Source: Anaspis maculata
Taxonomy: Eukaryota; Arthropoda; Insecta; Coleoptera; Scraptiidae
Assembly: GCA_949128115.1 (NCBI GenBank)
Contig: OX421967.1
Coordinates: 2,470,070 to 2,534,069 of the forward strand
DNA: 64,000 nt
Direction of reading: 5' to 3'
Below, in pieces: positions 44,461 to 55,262 of this stretch. Each line of letters opens with the position of its first letter. Positions within the stretch are counted from its first letter, which is position 1. The notes below the pieces were generated by a model. That model had not been told where the DNA came from. It saw nothing but the letters and a program-made list of their open reading frames with translations, and made no database searches. Position numbers and translations under genes: made by a program.

Positions 44461-44579
44461 CACTTATCATTCACACAAACTTTATCTTCACCATTTATAC
44501 AATGTCGGTGATTCGGTGTGTTATCGTTCACCTTTTATGTACCTACCTACTTGTTTTATGTATTTTATTTTAGACTCCA

Positions 44580-44640
44580 CACTTTGATGAAGAAGGGCCA
44601 GAGACCTGCGAAACCGGTCAGAAATAAAAACAATCAATTT
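44580..44640 (+). other. GATGA...GCGAAACCGGTC motif before AATAAAAA
   Basis: TTTGATGAAGAAGGGCC, then CTGCGAAACCGGTCAG, then AATAAAAA. It resembles a decayed hammerhead core with the same ACCGGT palindrome as at 35151, placed before a polyadenylation-like signal. Stem I does not pair. It lies in the part of the right side that has no partner on the left. Confidence 0.3.
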
Positions 44641-44671
44641 GAAGGAAGACTGCGTGCAGATCATTTTATTT

Positions 44672-45908
44672 ATGAAAAAAAATCGATTTTTGCGGATTCT
44701 TTGGGACATCAAGTATCGATTTCAAAGGTCGAGAAAAAGTACCATTTTGAAGTTGGTGACTTCTAAACAAAAGTGTGATACCGAATGTAGAAAAAACACA
44801 TTGAAATTCGCACATTCGCTGTCCACGTTATAGCCCCTGAATTGACACCATGCATATTTTTACATAAAATCCGGAAATATATTTTGAGTAATTTTCACTG
44901 CGTTTTTGTAGACGCGATATCACAGAGGCTATTGACCAAAAAGTGATGAGTTTTGTACGATCTCTTGGGAATTTAACGGGCTACATTTACTTTGCTGGTG
45001 CTGGTGCTGTGTTCTGAAGAGATAATAGTTCACAAGCCATTCAGACAAAAAGAAAATTTTCAAGGATGGCCCTTTTTTGTTGGTCCTAAAAAAAAACAAG
45101 CTTTTTGGGAATTTCAGTATGTTATTCCACGTTCAATTCTGCATCGATCCACCAAATTTCGTCAACTTCCGAATTTATTTCCGGTTAAAACCTATTTTGA
45201 CTGGACTATTATAATATGTGAAGACGTACGTCGTAATTCAAGGGGTATATATTTATTTATATTGCAAATTTACCGACTACACTTTTACAATGTTTCGATC
45301 ATCAGCCACAATAATAAGTCTGCAGATTTCCCGCCTCAATACACCATGGCCTTCGCGGGGATGCGCGGGTGGCAGGGGTACGCGAGGGCCTCAGCGCTGC
45401 AGTTGTTCGCTGCATGCAGTACATTACAATTCCGTCCCTAGCTCAGTTACTATTCAAGATAAATCAAATCTGAAAAAACCGCAAGAATCGCAATGGAATA
45501 GGTAACATGGTTTACAGAAGGAACTTTTTTGATTGAACTAGTGGTTACGGAGATAATCGAGTGGGAGTGGAATGAAAAATGTCATTCAACACGTTACTGA
45601 GATATTCAACGTTCTTTGCGCACGAGGCAGTCAAGTTTTACGTGTATTCTAATGGCAGAGTAAATGATCACCTTTTTATTCATAAATTATTTACGACAAC
45701 TTACAGTTGACGGATTTGTTCCAAGCTAATATCAGCCAAAAGCTGACAAACTGTAGAACATTTTTTAAAAAAACTGTTTTTTCACAAAACCGCCCCCATA
45801 CCGCCCCCACACTGGACGATTTTTTGACGACAAGTGGATTCTTCATCCCCAAGCCATACTACACCATAAAAAATGCACCCCAGCTTTTTACCTTTCCGTG
45901 CACACGAA
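44672..45908 (-). repeat. Right outer arm of the palindrome
   Basis: Inverse of the left outer arm, ending against the 3' end of the LINE at 45924. The arm might therefore be the LINE 3' untranslated region, with the left arm a second copy in tail-to-tail orientation. Confidence 0.8.
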
Positions 45909-45923
45909 AGTCACAATAGAGTC

Positions 45924-46310
45924 TCATTTTTCCTCTACTAATAGCCAAGAAGTTCGAAAAGGAGAGAGAACCGGGCATTCACATATTATGTGGTAGATAT
46001 CTTCTGTTGCGTTCAGGTTACATAGCGTGCATTTTTCGGACAGGTTGACGAAGTATTTTGTTTGATTTAGATACAGTCTTAGAAACTTTTTGCTGTGCAA
46101 TCTGATTTGGCAGATGGTTCGAATTTTGTTCAGGTGAATATCAAGGTTCAAGTAATGTTCTGCATCGTTGCTAGTAAGAAAATCTCTGTATATACAATTG
46201 TAACGAGATTCGTAAGCAGTCACCCTGTCCACAACACAAAAACTTTTTCCCACCAATTCAAGTTGGATTCTAAATGCTCCTAAGTAAACGAAAAACTCTG
46301 CCTCTCCCAC
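45924..46310 (-). pseudogene. LINE C-terminal zinc knuckle region
   Basis: It contains CTLCNLNATEDIYHIICECP, the C-x2-C-x8-H-x4-C-type knuckle at the end of LINE ORF2 proteins, followed by a short tail and a TGA. The frame differs from the upstream piece, so a frameshift lies near 46290-46310. Confidence 0.85.
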
Positions 46311-46501
46311 ATTTTACTCAAGTTGTTTGTTTGAATCAAGACCCTGAACTGTGACACCCAGTTGTACCTTGTGTCTGCGTCTTTTTTCGTGTCGTCGAGT
46401 TTTTTCAGTCGATCGTAACATATTTTTGGGAGGCGGTGATTGGGCATTCGTAAAGTCTTACACCACCAGACTATCGATTTTCTTAGAATGACGAGCTCCA
46501 A
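46280..46501 (-). pseudogene. LINE C-terminal linker
   Basis: Seventy-three codons in the same frame as the YADD block, separated from it by stops. It lies between the thumb and the Cys-His knuckle. No motif is diagnostic on its own. Confidence 0.6.
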
Positions 46502-46561
46502 CTTGTTTAGACCAGTCTCAAGTCGGACAAAGCAGTTCGGTGTCGAAGGTGGTAGAAAAAA

Positions 46562-47116
46562 TTAAGATTTTACAAATTTCACCTGGGTTCTCTCTATCGG
46601 GTCGATGTACCTCAAACCCCAAACTTCCACCAGGTACAAAAGAGTTGCAAGTACTATGCTTGAGAGAAGTTTTCTCCTTGCCTCCCACGAGTTTGTGCCA
46701 CATCTACTCAATAAACTGAGTGTGCTACCAACAGCCATGTTACCTTTGCTTGTGAAGCACTGCTGAGCCTCATTAAAAATGCCTGAGGTAGAAAAAGGTA
46801 TCCCGAGGTAAGTGTATTTTTTTACAACTTCTAGAGTTTCCCCACCATACGTAAAATTGAACGTGTTTCTGAGGATTGTTCCTTTAGAAAATATCAGCAC
46901 TTTTGTTTTGGAGATATTAACTGTGAGAAGGTTGTCCGCGCAGAATTGCTTCAAAATATTGAGTTTCTTTTGCAAATCTATAGGGGAGTCGGATAGTATG
47001 ACCAGGTCATCTGCGTACATTAGCACTAACACTTCGTTCTTACCGTCGATATTAATGCCATCGCAACCGTTCTCTCTGAGGTATGTCTCGATGTCACTAA
47101 TGAAAAGTGAAAACAA
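46562..47116 (-). pseudogene. LINE RT, YADD catalytic block and thumb
   Basis: The frame resumes with LFSLFISDIE, then VLVLMYADDLVILSDS with both motif C aspartates, then SKTKVLIFSKG and YTYLGIPFS. It is open for 184 codons and ends with EVWGLRYIDPIERTQVKFVKS, a conserved thumb segment of LINE RTs. Confidence 0.9.
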
Positions 47117-47124
47117 AGTTGGAC

Positions 47125-47403
47125 TCAGGCTATCGCATCGCCCTGAAGGACGCCCTTTGTCACACGAACGTCGACCGTCACACGATTGTTAGATCTTACA
47201 CACACTGTTGCATCACTATAAATCTGTTTGATGATTCGAATGAATTTACCACTCACCCCCAAACTGTACAATTTATTAAATAGCGATGGGTGTTTTACTG
47301 AACCGAAGGCGGCTTTAAAGTCTACGAAGCATGCATATATTTTTCGTCTTGGTAGCCGGATGTGTAGTTGAATTACGGAGTTGAATACAACTTTATTGTC
47401 CAA
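47125..47403 (-). pseudogene. LINE RT, palm motif A and B blocks
   Basis: KIYACFVDFKAAFGSVKH is motif A: the first catalytic Asp remains, but the usual second Asp in AFD has become Gly. RVTKGVLQGD is motif B, cut by a frameshift just before the expected SP. The upstream part of this frame also shows AGFRR, the conserved block before motif A. Confidence 0.85.
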
Positions 47404-47511
47404 ACACCCACGGCGCCTTCGAAACCCTGCCTGTGCTCCCGGCAGTACATCCTTGCTTTCTGCCCATGTGCCATGTGTTGAGACGGGATGAGAGTACTTG
47501 TGTGAAAATCT

Positions 47512-47881
47512 TCAAAATATTATTACAAAAGGCGATTCTGCGGTAAGCTTCGGGTTGGATTTATCACCTTTTTTATATATCATGACTAGAGTGGAATGAC
47601 TCCACTCTTCTGATGGTTTTTCGTTGGTTATTACCTTGTTGAGTATTTTTAGTAAAAGCTGTTTATGTGGATGATCAAGATTTTTGTAGAATTCATTTGA
47701 AATGGAGTCTGGGCCAGGTGATTTGTTTTTTTTTGAGAGTTGATAAAACCGTGTTAAGCTCATGTATGGTGATGTCATCGTCCAAATAAGGATGAGAGCA
47801 GTCATAAAATGTGTAAGGGGCAACCTTTACGTGTTGGCGATAAAAATTCTGGAGAAAATCTTCCCAGGTTTCAAGGTCCAA
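47512..47881 (-). pseudogene. LINE RT, N-terminal blocks
   Basis: Two overlapping frames cover this part. DLETWEDFLQNFY and a DDDITIHELNTVLSTLKK helix lead into KNKSPGPDSISNEFYKNL, the classic start of LINE RTs. WSHSTLVMIYKKGDKSNP follows. A frameshift near 47760-47800 joins the two frames. The last ten codons drift into a stop where the conserved NYRPIAL-type block should be. Confidence 0.85.
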
Positions 47882-47940
47882 GTTATTAGTGGTTTTTCGA
47901 TATAATCCACCACAGCTCTCATTGTTAGCGTATATGAAAC

Positions 47941-49640
47941 CAATCCACTAACAACAGTCTCTTATTTCACTATATGCTACTCAAAAAAAAACACGTACCT
48001 ACGCGGTTTTTCTCAAGGAAAACTTAGAATAACCATTTCAATTGGCAAGCAGTGTGGTTCTTATCAATCAGACATTCAATTGAAACTCAACTCTGTGAGT
48101 CTGCCGTGAATACCTATTCTGTAAATCCATGTCAGCACAAACACGAATTAAGAAATTAAATCACACAAAAGCAGTTCCATTCCTTCTACGCCGGGTCAAG
48201 ATTTCCGGAATCACTGGGGAGAAAAAACATGACGTATCCATCCTGTTAAAGCAACACGCAGGCCGGGAACTGGAACTGCGTAATTAAATCGATTCCGGTT
48301 TTCCGACAGTCACTCGTTAAAGTAATTTCGGGTTATTTATGGCACCCGCCGCTGTTTATTTGCGATTATTTTATTAAAATCTTCCGTGTGCACAATTACA
48401 TGGTCGTTTATTGCGTGCGTATAGGTGTGTGCTGGTGTATGTGTGGCATGCAACAGGTAAGCCCATTAATTTCACAAAACATAAGCGAACAAGGCGGAAA
48501 ATTATTGCTTGTAATTTGCAGAAATAACCGGCGCGCGAGAGATATCGTGTGGAAAGCGTTTGCCGTTATCAAACGACAATTATTTGCGTTAAACGATAGT
48601 TGCGTTGAAACAATGCGGTACCTTATACCGACCCCGGCTTATCGCTGTCAGAAATCTACAAGTTATACAAATCTACCAGAGGACCCCTGCGATTTGACGT
48701 GGTGGAAAATGAATAAAATACCCGAGCGGCTTTGGAATCGGATGGCAAAGAGCAAAAGAGATAAAGAAATTTGAAACAAGAAATGTGGAAATTATTCATA
48801 GGCTTTATCCTAGCAGAGGTGCGGGCTTCCAAAGCTCCATCAAAACTCTTTATTTCTCTCAGTTATCATTTGTCATAGCGTATCCCAAGATTTTATACAG
48901 AGTGTCCCACGAAGTGAGCGACGTAACTTACTTCTCCGTTTCCGTCTCTCTCAATCCACCGCTTTATGTATGAGTCTTACAGGGTGATGCCGCTCTTGAA
49001 CTGCATGCTTTGCTGAGCTCACATACAAAAATCCGCCTGGGTTTCCTTTTCACCCGCTCTACTATTGCTGCATACTTCCTGGCCTCTACGATTTGATTTT
49101 TAATGAACTTTAGATTAAAATTTTCAAACGAAACTCCCGTAATTGAGCCACAACTTTTGCTTTGCACCCTCTCTTGCCATCCTCTCGTATACCTGTTCGC
49201 TTGATAAATCCAGTTTCGGCGCGCCGAGTCGATAATTCTTTCGAGAAGTTTGCGTTTTTTTTGCAAATAATTAACCGGCCCATATAAAAAAAGCAACGAC
49301 TCAACTTTGCCGAGGTCGACGCAGTCAAAGCGACGATTTCCTCCGGGGAAAGAGCTATTCAAGAATCGATTCCATGAATTCACAAACCCAAGAGATCATT
49401 GAAAGATAAACCGAATTGGAAAAAGTGGAATCAAAAACTTATGAGTTTCTCTTTCAAGGCTGCCAGTCTCATTGTAAGGTGTTTTGGGTAAAGAACCTGA
49501 TTCAATAAACTTGAGCAGATGATATTGATGACAACTCATTTTGTTTGCTGTCGATTCTTGTTTATCTGAAACTCCAACCTCACTTCCAAAAATCTGATCT
49601 CGTCTAGAGTAAGAGCCTGGTAAAAGAAAAAAACAACGAA
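47941..49640. other. Unique sequence, some CpG-rich parts
   Basis: Non-repetitive apart from an isolated CAGGGTGAT near 48980. A 128-codon plus frame (48388-48774) and a 139-codon minus frame (48964-49383) are open but show no domain. The plus frame contains CAACAG/GTAAGC, a good donor-like site, near 48452-48460, so a missed exon cannot be excluded. Confidence 0.4.
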
Positions 49641-49674
49641 GAAAGAACGGTGTAGCCAACGTAGGCAGGGGGTC

Positions 49675-49739
49675 CACTCAGGAGGCACTCGAAGGAGACT
49701 ACAATCTACATGGATGATGTTCTCAGCGGTACTGAAACT
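49675..49739 (+). pseudogene. Possible BEL/Pao RT fragment
   Basis: A short plus-strand reading TTIYMDDVLSGTETT resembles motif C of BEL/Pao RTs (Y(V/M)DD(I/V)LSG). Only about 20 residues are visible before the inserted element at 49741. Confidence 0.35.
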
Positions 49740-49740
49740 A

Positions 49741-51384
49741 CACTGAGAGAAAAGATTTCGAATATTTATCAAGGAAAACACAGACTTGTTCATTGTTAAC
49801 AAATGCCTTATTTAAATACGGCTTAATAAATATTTACTTGCATCCACCAAGCGGATTGTTTTGATAGCGTTGAAATACCTTGTTTCCTGTTATTTAATAT
49901 TTGGTTATAGTTACAAAACATCAGTTTGATAATGTTTCATCAATAAGGAACGTGAATAATAATAAACAATTCGATTATTGAGTGGTAACGATAGAATATT
50001 AGCTATGAATAATACAATCTAATTTAGTTTTTATAGGTAATTTTATGCATTATTGCTGGCTATAGATGATTCTGCCAAATCATCATAAAACATAATAAAT
50101 CCATTATCAATAGCTAATAATTTGTTTAATAAATACAGGGTGATTCAAAGTGTCGGACCACCTTAAAGGTGCATGATATGCAGGTATAGTACAGTACTGG
50201 GAAGTTGTTTTAAAGATTCTAGGCTTTTTAATTTTGAAGTTATGGAGGTACAAAATTTGATTGTTCGATTTCTTCTATTTTCGTTGTTTCAAAAGATTTT
50301 AGCAAAGACTCCATTACATATAGTGGAATAATGGATTCGAAAAATCAACATCTGAATCTGTATTGAATTTCTGTTTTCTATACAGGTTGAGTCATAAACT
50401 ACAAAAATTCAGTTTTCCTAAGAAACCAGGAGCAAAGAATTTTATGGAATTGAATTGTGTTTTATTGTGCTCTACATAGGATATGGGACTGTTTGCAGGC
50501 ACTTTTGGAAAAAAATAATTTCCAAGATTCATGACTCACCCTTCATACAAAAGAGAAATTCATCACAGATTTAGAGGTTGATTTCTGGCACTCATTGTTT
50601 TTCCATAAACAGTTCACCAAAATCTTTTGAAACAACGAAAATAGAAGCGATCGAAGAACCAACTTTTGTTCCTCCACAACTTTAAAACTGGAAGACATTG
50701 GAATCTTTTCAACAACTTTTCAGCACTCTACTACACCTCTACATTACGCACTTTCAAGATGGTCCGACATTTTTGAGTCACCTGTATAAATGAATTTGCT
50801 TTTCTTCAACGAGATACTGGACAATGAATGACATGGGATGATACGACACAAATGACACCATGCACGAATAATGGCGCCGGGTGGAAATCTCTCACCCCAC
50901 CAACGCATTACATTGGCAATAATAAATAATAATATCCGAAGATACTCTAGTGATTAAATTCATTGAGGGTGACTTAGCGATTGTTTGTGAATAATGCACA
51001 GTTATTATTGGGGAATAAATGGTGCCAAAGTGGAGTGAACACAGGTATATTGTTGGTTAAGAACAGGTGATTGTCCGCCAATATGTATTTGTTGATAGTG
51101 ATTAAACCGGCTCAGTCACAAACAAAATGTGCAATTTGGATGTAATAAATCATTTTGTGGGAAAGTTTGACAAATATTTGATACAGAATAATATATTCAT
51201 TGAATCTTATGAACTCTTATAAACAACTGGCATAATAAGCCCCTTGGTTATAATGAATAAGTGATTTTAAAATAATTATTTGATGTAAACGACATATGGT
51301 GACATATACTTTGTTATAGTATTTGTTATTAAATTGGTACGAAACAAGTATTTATTACCTATAAATAAAACTTTTCTCTCAGTG
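49741..51384. mobile_element. 1.64-kb DNA element with CACTGAGAGAAAAG ends
   Basis: The left end CACTGAGAGAAAAG and the right end CTTTTCTCTCAGTG are exact inverses (14 bp), flanked by TA on both sides (49739-49740, 51385-51386). Ends starting CAC with short duplications occur in CACTA/Chapaev-like elements; a TA-targeting family is also possible. The interior is AT-rich and non-coding and holds a nested foldback. Confidence 0.7.
50135..50785. mobile_element. 651-bp full-length foldback, nested
   Basis: Almost the entire element is two inverted arms of about 260 bp. It starts ACAGGGTGATTCAAAGTGTC and ends with the inverse of ACAGGTGACTCAAAAATGTC. Arms share TCTATTTTCGTTGTTTCAAA further in. 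ATAAAT flanks both sides (50129-50134, 50786-50791), a possible 6-bp target duplication. No coding capacity. The ends resemble those at 12428. Confidence 0.85.
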
Positions 51385-51386
51385 TA

Positions 51387-52227
51387 GACCACAAAGTGTT
51401 GAAAAAAAACATCTCGCGCATTTATAAAGTCTTGTTGAAGTATTGAATGATCCAGTATCATTGATGTATTACGATAGATAAGCTATGATACCCCTTCTTT
51501 CAGGAAATGTTGAGCTATTTGAAGCACAGGAAGTGAAATTAGTCGGTTCTGGTATTGAACATGAATCAAGCAACAAAAACAATTTGAGTCGACTTGGATT
51601 CATCACGACACGTTTCAGTACTCGTTGAAGCCGTATTGCCTGTGCAGTCGACCAAAAGAAGCGTATTTCAGACGACTGTTTTTTGACTGAACCACGACAT
51701 GCTACTCAACTAAATGAAGGCTCTGGTTTCCACAGAGTGTTTGCGTGAAAGGTCCAAAGGAGGCCGAAAAGAAACCCACCTCACGGCGCTGACATTATCC
51801 TCCTGAGAGTGGCAACCAGCTATTCAACAGTTCAAAACTGCTTCTCCCCAGTCACCCGACCCTCCTGAATCCAGTTCTCACAGGACTTGGTCAAAACCCA
51901 ACAAATAAAAAACAAAAACTCTAAGACGCAACACACACATGCACGCAAAAATTTAATTGAACCAATCTCAAAGCAGCCAGAGAGTGGTGGCCTTTACACG
52001 GCTTGCAAGAACGTCAACATGATAAAATGTTGGGAGCATTGAGTGTTGCGCAGTTTAGAATAGGCGACTTCCAAAGCTCTCCCTGCATTCTTGAACATTA
52101 TGCTCAAGGACGTCAGTTTTCAAATTTGAGAGGCTATTGCGGGATCAAACTCAAACGCTTTGATTCATACGGACCGGAGTGAGTCCGCTCTGGGCAATAC
52201 CCGTATCAACTGCTGTGAACGTTTCCT
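51387..52227. other. Unassigned sequence
   Basis: No gene or repeat recognised until the LINE-type tail at 52228. Confidence 0.4.
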
Positions 52228-52305
52228 GTAATTCTAATTATGGAGAATAAAAATTATCTTATCTTATCTCATCTTATTTTATCTACCTTATCTTATCTCA
52301 ACACT
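52228..52305 (+). repeat. LINE/SINE-type 3' tail with TTATC pentamers
   Basis: GGAGAATAAAAA followed by about nine TTATC-like units. This is the form of the 3' end of a non-LTR insertion; the body upstream is not recognisable. Confidence 0.55.
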
Positions 52306-52395
52306 CAAGCTGTGAAGGTCGTAGCTCACTTTACTAGCGAACGAAACAAGTGCATTGTACAATGTACAAGTCGTGTATTTTATACACGGAAAATA

Positions 52396-52710
52396 ATGGT
52401 CTTGGACACAATCTACAGCAACGCCCGCTGGGCAAGGTACAGGGCACGGAAAAGAAAGCTTCCCGTTTTGAAACGCAAATAATACTGGCATAAGGCTTCT
52501 TACGAACTAGCCCGGAGAAAGTGGACGACCCTTTCAGTTGAAGACGGGGAACAATGCCACCGCAAGGTGAACAATTATTACGACTGCAACACTTTGACGG
52601 ATCTAGTTTCAAGCTCTCTGGTGAGTAGAATAGATTGAAGATGACTTCTCTGTGGCCGACGTGTGCTGCTGAGAGTCCTGGCATTTCGGCTCCTGCTGCT
52701 TAATCAAGAC
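52396..52710 (+). repeat. Dispersed 330-bp repeat, copy 2
   Basis: Direct-orientation partner of 512-845. See that entry for shared words. Confidence 0.8.
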
Positions 52711-52994
52711 TGCCAAAATATCACTTGAAGTTGGTTCTGTGCGGTTCGGGGAAACTTACAGTGAATTGTGACGGATCCAGCAATAATAGTTCCTCAATCA
52801 ATCGGCATAGGTTGGCGAAACCCTGCCTCTAAATTTTGAGGTGGCGCCGAATATTCAACGTTTTAGCGAGTTTAAGGCATTATTCTTTGCGCAAATTATT
52901 CAGAAGTGTATGACTCTTACAGCATGTCAATTTAAGTTAATCATCTTAGCTTGTGGTCAAAATACGTCTTTTAGAGTAGTATACTACTACGTAA
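52711..52994. other. Unassigned sequence
   Basis: Nothing recognised between the dispersed repeat and the satellite. Confidence 0.35.
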
Positions 52995-55262
52995 TTGTTT
53001 GGTAGAAAAAATTGTACCCGGCTGTTTTCTTTCTTTTCTTTCCTATATTCTAGTTGTGAAATTCTTAGCTTCATGTACTCGGGTGTTTTTTTTTATCGTT
53101 CTCTATACTCTGGTTCTGATCTTTTCTTCATCATGTACTGGACAATTTTCTTTTCTTCTTTATACTCTGGCTCTGATTTGCTTTCTCCCATGTCCTCAAG
53201 CTGTTTCTCATTTCCCCTGTTCTCTTAGCTCTGGTTCTGATATTCTTTCCTCTATGTACTTGACTGTTTTTTTTTCTTGTTATCTTTTCTGGTTGTGACC
53301 TCCTCAGCTTTTTTTTTTGACGTCACTTCTAACAGGCATGCAGTTTTAAATGCAAAGTGACATTTCCAGCTCTATGTACTTGGACGTTTTTCTTGTTCTT
53401 TTTCTCTATGCTCTGGTTTCAATCTTTTTATCTTCATGTACTAGACAGTTTTCTCCACTTCCTCATACTCTGGCTTTGATCTTCTTCCTCCCATGTGCCT
53501 GACAGTTTTTTATTTTTCTTCTTCTCTAAGCCTCTGCCTCTGATATTTTTCCCTCAATGTACTTGACTGTTTTCCCTCTTGACTGAGTTTAGCTCGTTCT
53601 TTTTGACGTCAATGGGGTACTTGCCCAACTTTTTTTATTGGCTTAATCGATAGTGTGGGTGAAAATAATGTACCCGTTTTTTTTTTCCTGAATTCCAAAA
53701 ATTGCGGCCGTGATGCGCATTTCAAAAATATATTTGTGACGTCACAAATATACCAAGAACAAAACAAACAGCACTGTTGGATAGGAAACTCAAAAAACTG
53801 TCAAAGTGGCATAACAATATTTGAAAAATACAGACATGAAAATCCTACCGATCTTTCCAACCCTTTGAAAAATCAAAAATCAAAAAAAAATCTTCTCAAC
53901 CAATGGATATACTCTCCAGAACCTCCTTGGAAAAACTCTTCATTACTTTTGTTGATGATTGAAAATATCTTCAGTCAAATCTGTTTTATTGGCATGTACC
54001 CCATTGTAACAGGCATGCAGTTTTGAATGGAAGTGTGACATTTTTAGCTTCATGTACTCGGATTTTTTTTCTTGTTCTTGTTCTTTATACTCTGGTTCTG
54101 ATCTTTCCTCCCTCATGTACTGGACAGTTTTCTCGTTTCCTCCATACTCTGGCTTCGATCTTTTTCCTTACATGTTATCAAATGCCTCTAATTTTCCTTG
54201 TTCTCCCAGCTCTGGCTCTGATATTTTTTCATTCATGTACTTTACTGCTTTTTTTTCTTGTTATTTTCTCTGGTTGTGACCTTCTCAGATCCTTTTTTCC
54301 GATGTCACTTGTAACAGGCATGCAGTTTCAAATGCAAATGTGACATTCTCAGCTGCATGTACTCGGACGTTTTTCTTGTTCTTGTTCTCTATACTCTGGC
54401 CTCAATCTTTTTTTCTTCATGTACTGGTCAGTTTTCTTTACTTCTTTATACTCTGGCTCTGATCTTTTTTGTTTCATGTACTCAGCAGTTCCTTATTTTT
54501 CTTCTCTTATCTCTGGATCTGATATTTTTTCCTCCATGTACTTGACTATTTTTCTTTTCCTTGTTCTCTTATTTGGTTGTGACCTTCTTAGCTTTTTTTT
54601 TTATTTACGTCACTTGTAACAGGCATGCAGTTTTGAATGCAAATGTGACAATCTCAGCCTCATGTACTCGGACGTTTCTCTTGCTCTTGTTCTCTATACT
54701 CCGATTTCCATCTTTTCTTCTTAATGTACCGGACAGTTTTCTTCACTTCTTTATACTCTGACTTTATTCTCCTTTCCTCCATGTACCTCGCGATTTCTCA
54801 TGTTTCTTGTTTTCTGAGCTCTGGTTCTGATACTTTTCCCTCCATGTATTCGACTGTTTTTCCTTCTCCTTGTTCTCTTCTATAGTTGTGACCTTCTTAG
54901 CTGCTTCTTTTTGACGACACTTGTACCGGGCATGCAGTTTTGAATGGAAGTGTGACATCTTCAGCTTTATGTACTCGGATATTTTTCTTGCTCTTGTTCT
55001 CTATACTCTGGTTCTGATCTTTTTCCTTATGTACTGGACAGTTTTCTTTTTTCTCCATACTCTGGTTCTGATCTGCTTCCTTCCATGTACTTGGCTGTTC
55101 CTCATTTTCCTTGTTCTTCTAGCTCTGGTTCTGATATTTTTCCCCTTTCATGTCACTTGACTGTTTTTCCTTTCCCTTGTCCTCTTTTCTGGTTGTCTCT
55201 GATTGTGACCTTCTTAGCTTCTTGTTCTCGACGTCAATTGTAACAGGCATGCAGTTTTGAAT
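52995..55262. repeat. CT-rich satellite with a 305-bp higher-order unit
   Basis: Monomers of about 60 bp (TACTCTGGTTCTGATC, CATGTACTGGACAGTTTTC) are grouped in a longer unit marked by GACGTCACTTGTAACAGG and CATGCAGTTTTGAATGC. The marker AACAGGCATGCAG falls at 53331, 54008, 54313, 54618, 54924 (variant) and 55242, giving late spacings of 305, 305, 306 and 318 bp. The larger first gap holds an inserted MITE. Phe/Leu-rich frames are incidental. Confidence 0.9.
53612..54004. mobile_element. 393-bp MITE-like insertion in the satellite
   Basis: The ends ATGGGGTACTTGCC and GGCATGTACCCCAT are inverted with one mismatch. The satellite phrase GACGTCA...TTGTAACAGG is split exactly here, and removing about 393 bp restores a nearly normal unit length (284 bp). 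The duplication appears to be only 2 bp (AT) and is ambiguous. The 123-codon frame across it (53655-54026) has no known domain. Confidence 0.75.

Larger units (their letters stand above)
42356..45908. repeat. 3.55-kb palindrome, two nested pairs of inverted arms
   Basis: The outer arms (42356-43622 and 44672-45908) are inverse copies at about 95% by eye with one 20-bp gap. The inner arms (43835-44070 and 44225-44460) are also inverse but much more diverged. The segments between the pairs (43623-43834, 44461-44671) do not match each other. Long frames over the arms on opposing strands (42823-43185 minus, 44992-45441 plus) are the same sequence read twice and show no domain. Confidence 0.85.
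45924..47940 (-). mobile_element. LINE retrotransposon, 5'-truncated with frameshifts
   Basis: Minus-strand non-LTR element keeping most of the reverse transcriptase and the C-terminal Cys-His knuckle. The upstream endonuclease is absent. At least three frameshifts or stops separate the pieces. Diagnostic motifs are KSPGPDSISNEFYK, FVDFKAAF, GVLQGD and YADDLVIL. The Jockey/CR1 group is likely but I cannot settle the clade. The coding 3' end abuts the palindrome at 42356-45908. Confidence 0.9.

Noticed and set aside
42823..45441. Two similar frames of 120 and 149 codons on opposite strands, looking like a duplicated gene
   Set aside because: They are the two arms of a palindrome; similarity is equal at DNA level and includes low-complexity parts, with no known domain.
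48388..48774. 128-codon open frame with a donor-like site as a possible host exon
   Set aside because: No recognisable domain and no convincing acceptor; kept only as an unresolved possibility.
52995..54619. Hydrophobic frames that look like multi-pass membrane proteins
   Set aside because: They arise from T/C-rich satellite monomers read as Phe/Leu/Ser; the same happens at 6529-6882 and 22545-22817.
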